Below are positions 1 to 5,617 of a stretch of 6,980 nucleotides of DNA, piece after piece. Under the pieces are notes generated by a model, which had not been told where the DNA came from, searched no databases, and saw nothing but the letters and a program-made list of their open reading frames with translations. A program made the position numbers and the translations under genes. The stretch is taken from NCBI GenBank assembly GCA_023251285.1, contig JAHEZB010000106.1, forward strand, positions 1-6,980, written 5' to 3'. Positions within the stretch are counted from its first letter, which is position 1, and every line of letters starts with the position of its first letter. Origin of the DNA: Chitinophagaceae bacterium (GTDB lineage Bacteria; Bacteroidota; Bacteroidia; Chitinophagales; Chitinophagaceae).

Positions 1-249
1 GTAAAAACGCATGATGGAAAAGATATAATTACCATCAATCTTACTCATTCTTTGGATCCGCAAACATATGATCTGCCTTTGACTTTAAAAACGTATGTTC
101 CGCCGGATTGGAAAAATGTTTTAGTGAAACAAAATGGCAAGCAACAAAATATTGCTTCTCAAAAAGATACGAACGGAAGTTATATTTTATACAAGGCGGT
201 TCCTAATTCAGGAAGCATCGCTATTTCAAAAAGTTTAAAGCCTTTTTAG
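1..249 (+). CDS. C-terminal fragment of a protein cut by the window edge, possibly polysaccharide deacetylase-like
   Basis: Frame 1 is open from the first base to a TAG at 247-249, giving 82 codons of a C-terminus; the true start lies outside the window. A TTG at 52 is only an internal Leu codon and not a credible start. The fragment reads as alternating short beta-strands (DIITINLTHSL, LPLTLKTYVP, WKNVLVKQNG, SYILYKAVPNSGSIAIS), which fits a small C-terminal beta-sandwich. From memory, the pattern 'YDLPLTLKTYVPPDW..V.V.QNGK' followed by 'YKAVPNSG' resembles the tail that follows the catalytic domain in Bacteroidota secreted polysaccharide deacetylase-family proteins, but no catalytic motif is visible here. 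A deacetylase next to a GH2 glucosaminidase would make metabolic sense. That is context, not proof, and the tail of another secreted carbohydrate enzyme is equally possible. A palindromic repeat element begins 9 nt after the stop. Confidence 0.75.
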   Translation, partial: VKTHDGKDIITINLTHSLDPQTYDLPLTLKTYVPPDWKNVLVKQNGKQQNIASQKDTNGSYILYKAVPNSGSIAISKSLKPF

Positions 250-258
250 TGAATCAGA

Positions 259-364
259 AACCTTAGTAACAATCATCAATCAACCTTATTATCTTACGAT
301 CGTGAGGGTTAGAAAAATAAGGTAGTAAGGTTGTAAAATTAGTTGCGCGTTTTTTACTAAGGTT
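259..364. mobile_element. Transposase-less palindromic element (REP/MITE-like) related to the element at 3220-3781
   Basis: A 106-bp unit bounded by perfect 11-bp inverted repeats, AACCTTAGTAA (259-269) and TTACTAAGGTT (354-364). Inside is a second nested pair of arms, CAACCTTATTATCTTA (281-296) and TAAGGTAGTAAGGTTG (318-333). They match at 14 of 16 positions, and the other two would be G-U pairs in RNA. The ~21-nt centre contains CGATCG (297-302). Both outer and inner motifs match the ends of the transposase-bearing element downstream, so this looks like a non-autonomous copy mobilised by that or a related transposase. It sits just past the stop of the upstream gene, where the transcript could fold into a long stem acting as a terminator or 3'-end stabiliser (inference). 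The gap between its left outer and inner repeats is about 12 nt shorter than in the other copies, so it is a different subtype without their left-end hairpin. Confidence 0.75.
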
Positions 365-585
365 CAAAAACCGCTCTTCCATTATTTTAAACAATTCTAT
401 TAAGTTGATGCTAATTAAAAAATCCATTTATTTCTTGCTTTACTGGCAAGCATAAATTTTTGTTAGACAAAAAAACAATTTTTATTTCTACTTTTATAGG
501 AAATAATGAATGGTTTTTTATTAAACCATCATACTGTTAACCTGATTTTTGAAACTGAGCTTCTAAAAACCACAATTTTTTTCCT
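365..585 (+). promoter_or_regulatory. Leader region of the GH2 gene with a small dyad at 510-529
   Basis: This is 221 bp of AT-rich DNA without an ORF and the only place within the window for a promoter of the GH2 gene. No convincing match to the Bacteroidota -7 element (TAnnTTTG) was found. A dyad with 7-bp arms, ATGGTTT (510-516) and AAACCAT (523-529) around a 6-nt loop, lies 56 bp before the start codon. A weaker 5-bp dyad, CTTGC/GCAAG, is at 434-450. Either could be an operator half-site pair or an RNA hairpin, but neither matches a regulator motif I recognise. No Shine-Dalgarno sequence precedes the ATG, which is normal for this phylum. Confidence 0.25.
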
Positions 586-3204
586 ATGCGAAAATGTTCC
601 GCAATGTTATTCCTTCTGTCTTTGATGATGATGTCAAATAGTTCTTTTTCTCAAAACGCCTGGAGTGTCAAAAACACAGAGTTTGCCGATCATTGGCAAA
701 TCCAATCCTCAGACAAAGTGAAAGCTACCGATGAAGAAATTTCTACTTTAAACTTTAAACCAAAGGACTGGTATGCCGCAAAAGTTCCGAACAGCACGTT
801 GGGTTCTTTGGTAGATGCCGGCGTCTTTAAAAACGTTTTTTACAACCGCAATCTTGAAAAAATTCCCGACAGTTTGTTCAACGCACCGTGGTGGTATCGC
901 CGCACTTTTAATGTTGAAAAAATAAATCCAGGACAGGTTTACCGGCTGCGTTTTAATGGCATCAGTTATTATGCTGATATCTGGCTCAATGGAAAAAAAG
1001 TTGCTTCAGGCGATACCGTAAAAGGAAGTTTCCGGCAGTTCGTTTTTGATGTAACACCTTTTATAAAGAAAGGCGAAAACGTGCTTGCAGTGAAGGTTAC
1101 ACAAGGTGCGCCTGCTGATCTGAACATTGGCTTTGTTGACTGGAATCCTGAACCTGCTGACAATCACATGGGAATCTGGCGTGATGTTCATTTTATGGAA
1201 AGTGGCCCTGTGGCGATCGAAAATCCTTTTGTGATCACCGATGTAGACACGGCGACTCTGAGCTATGCAAATATCAAAGTAAGGGTCGATCTCCAGAATT
1301 TTTCGGATAAAAAAGTATCCGGTACGTTAAAAACGAACATTGGGAATGATATTCATATTTCAACAAATGTTTCGCTGGAACCGCGTGAAATCAAAGAGGT
1401 AATTCTTTCTCCGGAACAATATCGCCAGCTGACGATGATGCATCCGAAACTGTGGTGGACACACGATTTAGGAGAGCCTTATTTATATAATCTGCAAATG
1501 AATTTTGAGATTAACAACCAGCTTTCTGACAGCAAAAAAATAAAGTTTGGTGTTCGTTCTGTTTCAGGATATATGACCAACAGAGGTTTTCGCGCCTATC
1601 GTTTGAATGGAAAAAAGATTTTGATAAAAGGCGGTGGCTGGACAGACCCGATGTTGCTAAACGCCACACCCGAATATGAACGCGCCGGAATTGATTATGC
1701 TGTTCATATGAATCTGAATTCAATAAGGATGGAAGGTTTCTGGGGCTCAGACGAGCATTTGTATAACCTCTGCGATGAAAAAGGAATTTTGGTCATGGTT
1801 GGTTTCAGTTGTCAATGGGAATGGAAAGGAATTTTTGGCGGAAATTATGAAGACAAATATGGCTGCATCGTCACTCCCGATCAGATCGATGTTGCTGCCA
1901 GATCATGGAATGATCAGATCGTTTGGCTAAGAAATCATCCGAGCATTTTTCTCTGGCTTTACGGAAGTGACAAATGGCCAAGGCCGGAACTGGAAACAAA
2001 ATATCTGGCGGTTTTAAAAGACCAGGATCCAACAAGGCCTTATGCGCAATCTGCAAAGGAATGGAAGAGTGAGATCACCGGCCCAACAGGAATGAAAATG
2101 CGCGGCCCTTATGATTATGTTCCACCGGCTTACTGGTACATTGATACGTCTTATGGCGGCGCTTTTGGTTTCAACACCGAAACCGGCCCTGGTCCACAGG
2201 TTCCTGTTTTGGAAAGTCTGGAAAAAATGATTCCAAAAGATTCGTTGTGGCCCATCGGCAGTTCCTGGTTGTATCATGCAGCAAGAGGAAAATTTCACAA
2301 CCTGGATGCCTATAATAATGCAATGGATCAAAGGCTTGGCAAGCCGAATGATCTGAAGGATTATTTGCGTAAAGCGCAGTATATGAACTATGAAGGAATG
2401 CGCGCCATGTTTGAAGCTTTTGAAGCCAATCGTCCTGAAGCTACCGGCATTATTCAATGGATGTACAATGCTTCATGGCCAAAGCTTTGGTGGCAGTTTT
2501 ATGATTATTACCTGATGCCAACCGGCGCTTTGTATGGAGCGAGAGTAGCGAATGAGCCACTGCATATTTTTTATAATTATGGCCATGAGGCAGTAGATGT
2601 GATGAATAATACTGCAAAAAAATCAGGCGATCTTACAGCTGATATCAACGTGCTTGATGCGAATTCTAAATCAGTATTAAAAAAATCATTGCCCGTTTCT
2701 GAACTTGAATCTTTGCAAACAAAAGAAGCGTTTACTCTTCCTGATAATTTGAATGTCAGCAAAACGTACTTTTTAGATCTGCGCCTGTTCGACAAACAGC
2801 ATCAATTGGTAAGTAATAATTTTTATGTTTTATCAACACAAAAAGACAGCCTCGCTGAAAAGCAAAGTACCTGGTACATTACGCCACAATCGCAGTATGC
2901 AGACTTGACATTATTGGAAAACCTTCCAAAAGTAAAATTGCAAAAGAGTGAAACGGTTTCACAAAAAGGAGACAACACCATCATTGATGTGAAACTAAAA
3001 AATCCATCACAGCATGTTGCATTCATGGTTTATATGGATTTGAAGAAAGGACAGAGCAATGAATCAGTTGTTCCGGTTTTTTGGAAAGAAAATTATTTCA
3101 CGCTGTTGCCTGGAGAAGAAAGAACGGTTTCTGTTTGGGTTCATACAAAAGATCTTGATGGACAAAAAGGGAGAGTAGTTGTTGGAGGATGGAATGTAGA
3201 GTAG
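586..3204 (+). CDS. Secreted glycoside hydrolase family 2 protein, probable exo-beta-D-glucosaminidase
   Basis: An 872-aa GH2 enzyme. Residues 1-22 form a Sec signal peptide (hydrophobic core LFLLSLMMM, likely cut after SFS-22 before Gln23); C4 is too early for a lipobox, so a soluble periplasmic or exported protein is expected. Approximate domains: jelly-roll sugar-binding N-domain 60-210 (WWYRRTF, GISYYADIWLNGK, FVDWNPEPADNHMGIWRDV), Ig-like domain 215-325, (beta/alpha)8 barrel 333-655 (ILIKGGGWTDPML, SIRMEGFWGSDE), and C-terminal Ig folds 660-872. The last of these resembles the GlcNase-type Ig domain (YADLTLLENLP, then NYFTLLPGEE). Asp462 in SDKWP (461-465) fits the S-D-x-x-P acid/base motif of the CsxA-type exo-beta-glucosaminidase subfamily, where most GH2 enzymes have Asn-Glu. 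Glu532 in FNTETGPGP fits the nucleophile. Chitosan-derived glucosamine oligomers are therefore the first substrate to consider; beta-mannosides or another beta-linked amino sugar remain possible. It is shorter than actinomycete CsxA (no obvious extra CBM). No frameshift was seen, and its stop is 15 nt before the mobile element. Confidence 0.9.
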   Translation: MRKCSAMLFLLSLMMMSNSSFSQNAWSVKNTEFADHWQIQSSDKVKATDEEISTLNFKPKDWYAAKVPNSTLGSLVDAGVFKNVFYNRNLEKIPDSLFNAPWWYRRTFNVEKINPGQVYRLRFNGISYYADIWLNGKKVASGDTVKGSFRQFVFDVTPFIKKGENVLAVKVTQGAPADLNIGFVDWNPEPADNHMGIWRDVHFMESGPVAIENPFVITDVDTATLSYANIKVRVDLQNFSDKKVSGTLKTNIGNDIHISTNVSLEPREIKEVILSPEQYRQLTMMHPKLWWTHDLGEPYLYNLQMNFEINNQLSDSKKIKFGVRSVSGYMTNRGFRAYRLNGKKILIKGGGWTDPMLLNATPEYERAGIDYAVHMNLNSIRMEGFWGSDEHLYNLCDEKGILVMVGFSCQWEWKGIFGGNYEDKYGCIVTPDQIDVAARSWNDQIVWLRNHPSIFLWLYGSDKWPRPELETKYLAVLKDQDPTRPYAQSAKEWKSEITGPTGMKMRGPYDYVPPAYWYIDTSYGGAFGFNTETGPGPQVPVLESLEKMIPKDSLWPIGSSWLYHAARGKFHNLDAYNNAMDQRLGKPNDLKDYLRKAQYMNYEGMRAMFEAFEANRPEATGIIQWMYNASWPKLWWQFYDYYLMPTGALYGARVANEPLHIFYNYGHEAVDVMNNTAKKSGDLTADINVLDANSKSVLKKSLPVSELESLQTKEAFTLPDNLNVSKTYFLDLRLFDKQHQLVSNNFYVLSTQKDSLAEKQSTWYITPQSQYADLTLLENLPKVKLQKSETVSQKGDNTIIDVKLKNPSQHVAFMVYMDLKKGQSNESVVPVFWKENYFTLLPGEERTVSVWVHTKDLDGQKGRVVVGGWNVE

Positions 3205-3219
3205 AGGAAACTTTTGCGT

Positions 3220-3232
3220 TTAACCTTAGTAG
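3220..3232. repeat. Left outer inverted repeat of the RAYT-like element
   Basis: TTAACCTTAGTAG, an exact reverse complement of CTACTAAGGTTAA at 3769-3781. Versions of the same motif occur at 259-269, 354-364, 4064-4076 and 4233-4245. It ends in GTAG, the tetranucleotide found next to REP hairpins in gammaproteobacterial RAYT systems; that resemblance may be coincidence. Confidence 0.75.
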
Positions 3233-3255
3233 AATAGGAATTATATTATTTATTC
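3232..3255. repeat. Left-end subterminal hairpin of the element
   Basis: A 5-bp stem, GAATA/TATTC, around a 14-nt loop. The same position in the copy at 3941-4076 has GAACA/TGTTC (3953-3976), again with a 14-nt loop. The copy at 4233-4332 has GAACA/CGTTC (4245-4268), also with a 14-nt loop and one broken pair. The T-A to C-G swap keeps pairing, which suggests a structure recognised by the transposase. Confidence 0.5.
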
Positions 3256-3280
3256 AACCTTATTACCTTATTTTAATGCA

Positions 3281-3721
3281 ATGAAAATAGAATACAATAA
3301 TCTATATACTCATTTTATATTCACCACGTTGCACCGTTTGCCGCTTATAATTGAAAAACACAGAGAACGTATTGAAAAGTACATGACGGGCATCATAAGT
3401 AATAACAATTCGCATCTCTATTCCATTTATGCTAATCCGGAGCATGTTCATTTTCTGGTTTCGCGGTCTCCTAAATTGTCGGAAGAAAGTTTGGCGATAA
3501 GAGTTGCTGAAAGTTCCCAACGTTTTATTAATGAAAACAAACTTTGCGGGCGTGAATTTGAGTGGCAGGAATCAGCGGCTGCTTTTTCGGTCTCTAAATC
3601 GGATGTGGATAAAGTTTGTAAATACATACTTAATCAGAAGGAGCATCACGCCAAAATGAGCTTTGCTGAGGAGTATGAAAAATTTATAAAATTTTATCAA
3701 AAAACATTGCAACCATTTTAG
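3281..3721 (+). CDS. REP-associated/IS200-like Y1 tyrosine transposase
   Basis: A 146-aa single-domain HUH endonuclease of the transposase IS200-like (Y1_Tnp) family, which cuts single-stranded DNA through a 5'-phosphotyrosine intermediate. The HUH metal-binding motif is His55-Val-His57 in ANPEHVHFLV. The probable nucleophile is Tyr115 in VCKYILNQKEHH, with Gln119 and the His-His that follow being typical of the family. The segments EFEWQESAAAFSVSKSDV (92-109) and SFAEEYEKFIKFY (127-139) are also characteristic of the short Bacteroidota members. The protein appears full length and intact, so it may be active. The start is the ATG just inside the left inner repeat; an ATG at 3276 is followed at once by a stop. 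No TnpB or accessory gene is present. The close flanking by palindromes and the nearby transposase-less copies support a RAYT-like role rather than a plain IS200. Expression may be limited by pairing between the flanking inner repeats (inference). Confidence 0.9.
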   Translation: MKIEYNNLYTHFIFTTLHRLPLIIEKHRERIEKYMTGIISNNNSHLYSIYANPEHVHFLVSRSPKLSEESLAIRVAESSQRFINENKLCGREFEWQESAAAFSVSKSDVDKVCKYILNQKEHHAKMSFAEEYEKFIKFYQKTLQPF

Positions 3722-3733
3722 CAGGTATAATAT

Positions 3734-4319
3734 GGTAATAAGGTGGGTTTAATAAGTGAATTACTTTTCTACTAAGGTTAATGAAAGTTAATAGGAATAA
3801 GATTTTTTTAGAAAACAGATTTTATTATTATTTCTTTGTTGGCTGTGGAGGAATTTGATTTTGGCTAAATTTTAGGGATAATAAAGAAAGTTCAAGTTTT
3901 TAACAACATCGTTGCTTTACAAAATTTATCGACCAGGCTTTCAACGATTGAAGAACAGAAATTATTTTAGTTGTTCAACCTTATTACCTCATTTTAAATA
4001 GTGAACTGAAATTCAGTAATGAAAATAAGGTAATAAAGTGGGTGTAATAAATGATTTGCTTTTGTACTAAGGTTAATGAAATTAATTGGAATAAGATTTT
4101 TTTAGAAAACAGATTTTATTATTATTTCTTTGTTGGCTGTAAAGGAATTCGATTTTTGCTAAATTTTAGGGGAAATAAAGAAAGTTCAACTTGTAACAAA
4201 TGGTTGCTTTACAAAATTTATTGTGAAGGTCTTCAACCTTAGTAGAACAAAAATTATCTTAGTCGTTCAACCTCATTACCTTATTTCAATTAATCAACGG
4301 AATTTGGTAATGAGAATAA
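3734..4319. repeat. Two tandem diverged copies of a ~294-bp unit
   Basis: 3734-4028 and 4029-4319 align end to end as direct repeats (units of about 295 and 291 bp). Each unit runs: right inner arm, right outer end, a ~160-bp body, left outer end, left inner arm, short central spacer. Start of a third unit (GGTAATAAC) is seen at 4320 before similarity stops. The two bodies share a 53-bp block without a single difference (3794-3846 and 4088-4140), while the flanking parts differ at many positions. This stretch of about 600 bp has no credible gene. The arrangement suggests duplication by recombination between element ends after an adjacent insertion. Confidence 0.8.
3941..4076. mobile_element. 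Transposase-less copy of the RAYT-like element (copy 2)
   Basis: A 136-bp unit. The left outer end is degenerate (TCAACGATTGAAG, 3941-3953) and the right outer end, GTACTAAGGTTAA (4064-4076), is well kept. Inner arms CAACCTTATTACCTCATTTT (3976-3995) and AAAATAAGGTAATAAAGTGG (4022-4041) pair at 17 of 20 positions. In place of the transposase gene there are 26 nt (3996-4021) with their own hairpin, ACTGAA-A-TTCAGT (4005-4017). The whole unit could extrude as a long cruciform or fold as a long RNA stem. Confidence 0.7.
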
Positions 4320-4332
4320 GGTAATAACATGG
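4233..4332. mobile_element. Transposase-less copy of the RAYT-like element (copy 3), right end lost
   Basis: The left outer end TCAACCTTAGTAG (4233-4245), hairpin position (4245-4268) and left inner arm CAACCTCATTACCTTATTTC (4268-4287) are clear. The right inner arm (4313-4332) matches at only 14 of 20 positions, and no right outer end follows. Instead the sequence passes straight into the leader of the nitrilase-family gene. A truncated or eroded copy that now supplies the upstream region of that gene. Confidence 0.65.
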
Positions 4333-4355
4333 TTTACTTTTTAATCTTTAAAAAA

Positions 4356-5312
4356 ATGAAAACATTAAAAATAGCAGTAGCTCAATTCCAGCCAAAAGAC
4401 GGCGATAAAGATTACAATCTTTCAGTAATTGATAAACTAACGGCAAAAGCAAAAGAGGGTGGGGCGGAGGTAGTTAGTTTTCATGAAATGTCAATCACCG
4501 CTTATACCTTTTTTAAAGATCTTTCAAGAGATGAAGTAGAAAGTTATGCAGAAAAAGTGCCGGGAAAAAGTACGCAAAGATTAATTGAAATCGCTGCAAA
4601 GTACGACATCACTGTATTAGCGGGACTTGTTGAAATCGACGATGAAGATAAATTATATAACACATATATCTGTGTTGATAAAACCGGTTTAAAAGCAAAA
4701 TACAGAAAAATTCATCCCTTCATCAGCAAGTATCTATCTCCCGGAAATGAATATGTTGTTTTCAATATCAAAGACTGGAAATGCGGCATTTTAATTTGTT
4801 ATGATAATAATGTGGTTGAAAATGTAAGGGCCACTTCATTGCTTGGCGCCGAAATTATTTTTGCGCCACATGTTACGATGTGTACGCCTTCTTCGATGCC
4901 CGGAAGGGGTTTTGTAGATGATGCACTCTGGCAAAAAAGAGAACTAGATCCTGTGCCCTTAAGGATGGAATTTGATGGGCCAAAAGGAATGCAATGGCTG
5001 ATGCGCTGGCTTCCTGCTCGGGCTTACGATAATGGTGTTTATTATGTGTTTACCAACCCAATTGGGTACGATGGAGATCAGTTGAAAAACGGAAATTCTC
5101 TCATTCTCGATCCGTATGGTGATGTGATGGTAGAAATAAAAAGTTTCAATGATGAAATCGCGATGGCAACAGTCACCGAAGATAAATTGAAACTTTCGGG
5201 TGGGTACAGGTATAAGAACGCAAGAAAACCAGAATTGTATAAAGACATTTTAAGCGCAGATCATAATTCTCAGACAAAGCCTGTTTGGATGGAGAAGGAG
5301 GAAGTGGTTTAG
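4356..5312 (+). CDS. Nitrilase-superfamily carbon-nitrogen hydrolase (amidase of unknown substrate)
   Basis: 318 aa from the chosen start, a normal length for the family; cytosolic, with no signal peptide. The catalytic triad is visible: Glu44 (VVSFHEMSITAY), Lys118 (KYRKIHP) and Cys148 (CGILICYDNN), so hydrolysis of a C-N bond (amide, N-carbamoyl or nitrile) through a Cys thioester is expected. After the Cys come the usual strand GAEIIFAPHV and, near the C-terminus, NGNSLILDPYGDVM, where the product of neighbouring residues shapes the pocket. An insert at about 172-215 (MCTPSSMPGRGFVDDALWQKRELDPVP in part) is longer than in omega-amidases and may set specificity. An upstream in-frame ATG at 4329 would add MVYFLIFKK, but it lies inside the eroded repeat copy, and the family begins with a strand such as KTLKIAVAQFQP; the ATG at 4356 is preferred. 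It is followed by a 305-bp spacer, so it need not be co-transcribed with the transporter. The substrate cannot be told from sequence. Confidence 0.85.
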   Translation: MKTLKIAVAQFQPKDGDKDYNLSVIDKLTAKAKEGGAEVVSFHEMSITAYTFFKDLSRDEVESYAEKVPGKSTQRLIEIAAKYDITVLAGLVEIDDEDKLYNTYICVDKTGLKAKYRKIHPFISKYLSPGNEYVVFNIKDWKCGILICYDNNVVENVRATSLLGAEIIFAPHVTMCTPSSMPGRGFVDDALWQKRELDPVPLRMEFDGPKGMQWLMRWLPARAYDNGVYYVFTNPIGYDGDQLKNGNSLILDPYGDVMVEIKSFNDEIAMATVTEDKLKLSGGYRYKNARKPELYKDILSADHNSQTKPVWMEKEEVV

Positions 5313-5513
5313 TTGAAGGTTCGGTTCATCTTAAGGTTGAAAGCAATCAAAACAAGAAACAATAATATTTGTTTGTTTATTGTAAAGTTTATTCACAAAT
5401 AAACGAATTGATTTAGTTTAGTTTTATAACGGTTATCAATACACGTTTTCGATACAAACGTTTTAGAGAAAATAAGAAATTGAAATATTTGTCGGTTTAC
5501 TGTCGATGCTTGT

Positions 5514-5555
5514 TTTTCAAATTCGTGTAATTCGTTTTCAAATTTGTGTTTAATT
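5514..5555. repeat. 21-bp-period direct repeat, first pair
   Basis: TTTTCAAATTCGTGT (5514-5528) recurs as TTTTCAAATTTGTGT (5535-5549) with one mismatch and a spacing of exactly 21 bp, that is two helical turns. Confidence 0.6.
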
Positions 5556-5565
5556 AAAATAAATT

Positions 5566-5607
5566 CATTCCTCATCAAATCCATAACATTCCTCATCTAA
5601 TCCATAA
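5566..5607. repeat. 21-bp tandem duplication, second pair
   Basis: 5566-5586 (beginning CATTCCTCATCAAATCC) is repeated directly at 5587-5607 with a single A/T difference. It ends 10 nt before the transporter start codon, so it lies within or very near the 5' untranslated region. Confidence 0.75.
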
Positions 5608-5617
5608 TTAAATTTCA

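Larger units (their letters stand above)
3220..3781 (+). mobile_element. IS200/RAYT-like insertion element with nested inverted repeats
   Basis: A 562-bp unit containing one Y1 transposase gene. The outer ends are a perfect 13-bp inverted repeat, TTAACCTTAGTAG (3220-3232) and CTACTAAGGTTAA (3769-3781). Subterminal inner arms flank the gene tightly: CAACCTTATTACCTTATTTT (3255-3274) ends 6 nt before the start codon. Its partner at 3727-3746 (17 of 20 matching the reverse complement) begins 5 nt after the stop. A short hairpin, GAATA (3232-3236) with TATTC (3251-3255), lies between the outer and inner left repeats. Classical IS200/IS605 elements have subterminal hairpins and no terminal inverted repeats, while REP-associated transposases (RAYTs) are flanked by REP palindromes. 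The nested layout and the nearby transposase-less copies fit the second picture better. The exact cleavage sites cannot be read from sequence alone, so the boundaries are those of the repeats. Confidence 0.75.
5313..5617. promoter_or_regulatory. Intergenic region upstream of the sugar transporter, with small dyads
   Basis: 305 bp of AT-rich DNA without a credible gene. It opens with two AAGGTTGAA-like words (5313-5342). An AT-rich hairpin, ACAATAA/TTATTGT (5359-5365 and 5377-5383, 11-nt loop), could weakly terminate the upstream transcript. Small dyads follow: ATAAC-G-GTTAT (5426-5436), ACGTTT/AAACGT (5443-5448 and 5456-5461), and the palindrome AAACGTTT (5456-5463). A central CG in such palindromes is typical of LacI-family operators, but no regulator gene is in view. 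Two 21-bp tandem duplications follow. No clear TAnnTTTG promoter element was found. Confidence 0.3.

Noticed and set aside
259..364. Plain intrinsic terminator
   Set aside because: Stem-forming potential is real, but the nested arms and shared outer ends with three other loci show it is a dispersed element. Termination may be a secondary effect.
450..470. Possible Bacteroidota promoter (TAAATTTTTG)
   Set aside because: The spacing between TA and TTTG is wrong for TAnnTTTG, and no matching -33 element was found.
2014..2457. 147-aa - strand ORF inside the GH2 gene
   Set aside because: It lies wholly antisense to the catalytic barrel of a strongly conserved enzyme and has no recognisable domain; a shadow of the coding frame. 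The other shorter antisense ORFs are the same.
4051..4242. 63-aa + strand ORF in the repeat field
   Set aside because: It starts in the right end of a repeat copy, and its frame is not preserved in the sister tandem copy. The protein is rich in Phe, Tyr, Asn and Lys as expected from AT-rich non-coding DNA.
3734..4319. CRISPR-like or satellite array
   Set aside because: There are only two units of about 294 bp and no regular short repeat-spacer pattern; they are explained by tandem duplication around element ends.
5393..5596. 67-aa - strand ORF upstream of the transporter
   Set aside because: It is created by AT-rich DNA and the 21-bp (7-codon) repeats, which give a repeated MRN..MDL. It resembles no family, and no promoter or start context is visible.
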